Assembly (NCBI GenBank): GCA_964036045.1
Contig: OZ038392.1
Span: forward strand, 16,299,612 to 16,363,611
Length of the DNA stretch: 64,000 bases
Direction: 5' to 3'
DNA from: Eutreptiella sp. 'Long Island Sound 2002'
Taxonomy: Eukaryota; Euglenozoa; Euglenophyceae; Eutreptiales; Eutreptiaceae
Under the pieces are notes generated by a model that saw only the letters and a program-made list of their open reading frames with translations, made no database searches and had not been told where the DNA came from. This document shows positions 62,050 to 64,000 of the stretch, piece after piece; within the stretch, counting starts at the first letter, position 1, and each line of letters begins with the position of its first letter. Position numbers and translations under genes: made by a program.

Positions 62050-64000
62050 GTGGGTAGGGATGTATGCCATATTTGGTGTCGTATCGCGTGCCCATTTGGC
62101 GGGTGCACCATTCCGAGACGAACCCGCCAATGGACCCCATATCGCACGAGGCCCTTCGTTATACTCCCAACCAACACTCGCAAGCCAATCTTCCGTGAAG
62201 GAACGCTTGTGGAGCGCTCCCGAAGCGATGCGTCGCGAGCAAGGTGTGTTTTTTGCAATATTCCATTTTTGCATGTGCCCACTTGGGAGACAGCGCGCGC
62301 GACCTTCCAAAGCGCCCCAAGTGGAGCACATAGGTGGAATCAGAGGTCATTGGTGTCAAGTCATTGTGTTTAGAAGGATTGGTCGATTACTCAATCCAAG
62401 CCGAAGATATTATAATATATTTGTGCGCCTTTCCAGGCACTTTTGGGTGTTTTTTCGCCAATATTGCTATTTTTTGCCCGTCATGATGTCAAGTGGCGAC
62501 CGTGTATCTCAGCGTTGCGCCCAATTGACATCATGACCAAGTATGTTATGAGGGTACATACTTCTGTGCCCATCATATCCTGGACCCGGCGAATGACTCC
62601 TGTTGGGCTTGGCATACCGTGGCCGCCATGTTGGCGATTTGGGACTATCCCAAATCATGGGCTCACTCGGCGACCCTGCCATTCCCAAAACCGGAGGGGT
62701 TGGGCGACGCCCGAAAGATATGTTGGACGCATATGACTTGATACCAATCCTATGGCACACTCCGGTCCAAGTCGGGCATGTGCCTCATTTGCCCCAACCA
62801 TGAGTGTGCGCATTTTCGGCCATTTTGAGCAATTTTCCACATTTTCTGCCCGCCGTGCACCATGTTCAGCACCCTCGTGCACACCGGACCCATGGACCAA
62901 TGGACCATATATGACATCGCTGTTATGGACATTGGTCCCTATGGCTCACACACCACGTGGGCGAAGCGGGGCAACCTTCGTTAGGGTGCTAGCACAAAGT
63001 GAGTGTGGACAATTTTGACATTTTGGCATTTGTGGACCGGATTGGGACTGTCACCACGCCAGGTGACATACAGATGTTTGGGAGCCAAGGGTATGGTATT
63101 CTGTGTTGGACTCCCGTTGGATTGCGTATGGAATGGCAGATTGGATCTCCTAGCCGGCGTGGAGATATACTATTGGGAGCACCCCCGATTTTTGGGTCAT
63201 TTCGGGCAGCCAAAATGACCCCCTTTTGGGACCCCAATTTAACCCCCCCGTGTGGTCAGTTGGCGGCCCCATATCTCTATGCCCACAGGGAGCCCGGACC
63301 TAATTCCAAGTTGTGTACTAAGAGGAAAAGTCCTGGGTCCTGCCTGCCATCCTGTGAGCCATTGGCCTTTCCCTGGCCGGGCGAGCCACGCGTGAGAATG
63401 ATGCCAATTTTGGTGATTTTGGCATCATGACCCCACTTGACGAACCCGTCGTGCCCTAATGCCGGGACCTCAGAGGGAACCAAGTTGGGTGAGGGCTTCA
63501 GGGAGTTCGTATGCAAAGGGCATAGGGTCAGTTGCCTCGTCTCTACCTCTGGCGGGTCCGGACGAGGGGTCAATTTTGGAGATTTTTGAGCTAATATCAG
63601 TTTGGGCTGAAAAAGCCCATTTTCAGCTACCAACTCCTAGGGGATAATGGCGGGGCCATATGTCTGGCTCAGAGGGGAGTTAGGACATGCCGTTAGGGGA
63701 GCATGGGGAGCCACTGTTGGTTGGCCCTGGAGCGCCTTGGTCCCCAGGAACCCGCCTGTGGCTGGACGGGAAACCCCCCCTATTGGCAGGGTTTCAGGGT
63801 CCGGACTGAGCAGGGCATGGGTTGTGTTTGAGCCCCCGCCCCCACCAGCCACTGAGAGGGTCGGACCTGGGATTGGGATATGAGTTGGGACTGAGTGTCC
63901 ATTGTCCTGTGATGCCCTTACCCCAGTCCAGTCTTAACCCCATGTGTACATATCCTGATGTGTTGCTGTACATACTTTTGTTCCCTTGTTTCAGAGTGGC
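62050..64000 (+). repeat. Long dispersed LTR-like repeat, copy 2 (cut by window end)
   Basis: Direct copy of about 6530-8460. Similarity is highest over 62475-62830 (against 6948-7300) and from 63400 to the end. If the model of an LTR is right, a primer binding site should follow a few hundred bases beyond the window. Confidence 0.7.

Overview
The window is eukaryotic, repeat-dense DNA built almost entirely of mobile elements; I found no convincing host housekeeping gene, rRNA operon, bona fide tRNA or CRISPR array. The elements (Ty3/Gypsy chromoviruses with CCHC gag and chromodomain integrase, a Harbinger-like DDE transposon, many satellites, GC-rich islands beside AT-rich satellites) fit a large-genome protist. 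A microalga, such as a big-genome prasinophyte green alga or a dinoflagellate, is my best guess, but this is weak inference without a marker gene.

Layout. 1-4124 (+): a damaged Gypsy Pol cut by the left edge (Dam-like domain, RT, RNase H, integrase, chromodomain). About 6530-8718 and 62050-64000: two direct copies of a ~2 kb LTR-like repeat. 8591-9881: an inverted repeat around a gag-like fragment. 10180-15124 (+): a second decayed Gypsy 3' half with a degenerate integrase, a chromodomain ORF, an unusual block of extra reading frames after integrase, then a polypurine tract and short LTR. 15324-16136 (-): an unidentified ORF.

The centre is a nest. An old, apparently non-coding LTR element spans 17130-43230 (~780 bp LTRs, tRNA-type primer site, polypurine tract). 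Its 5' LTR is split by a young, nearly intact 11.4 kb Gypsy element on the minus strand (17412-28795; 798 bp LTRs, 5 bp target duplication TGTGC), which carries gag, protease, a Dam-like domain, RT, RNase H, integrase and chromodomain. A tRNA-like module lies inside both of its LTRs. The internal region of the old element is interrupted by a 5.5 kb Harbinger-like DNA transposon (31693-37225). This has inverted termini, an ATT target duplication, 10 bp subterminal arrays, an intact DDE transposase and a divergent gene for a RING plus Tudor/SH3-like protein.

43-57 kb is mostly non-coding: satellites of ~191, ~188 and ~66 bp, and dispersed duplications. 57891-61235 (+) is a decayed relative of the 17-29 kb Gypsy element, with tRNA-iMet primer site, gag, protease and Dam-like domain, truncated before RT.

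Most notable are: (i) a Dam-type N6-adenine methyltransferase-like domain between protease and RT in three Gypsy copies; (ii) a stop codon at the same gag/protease position in two diverged copies (UGA-CGG and UAG-GGG), suggesting translational readthrough; (iii) the Harbinger-like element with a RING/Tudor partner gene; (iv) tRNA-like modules inside LTRs and in a tandem array; (v) the unidentified post-integrase ORF block.
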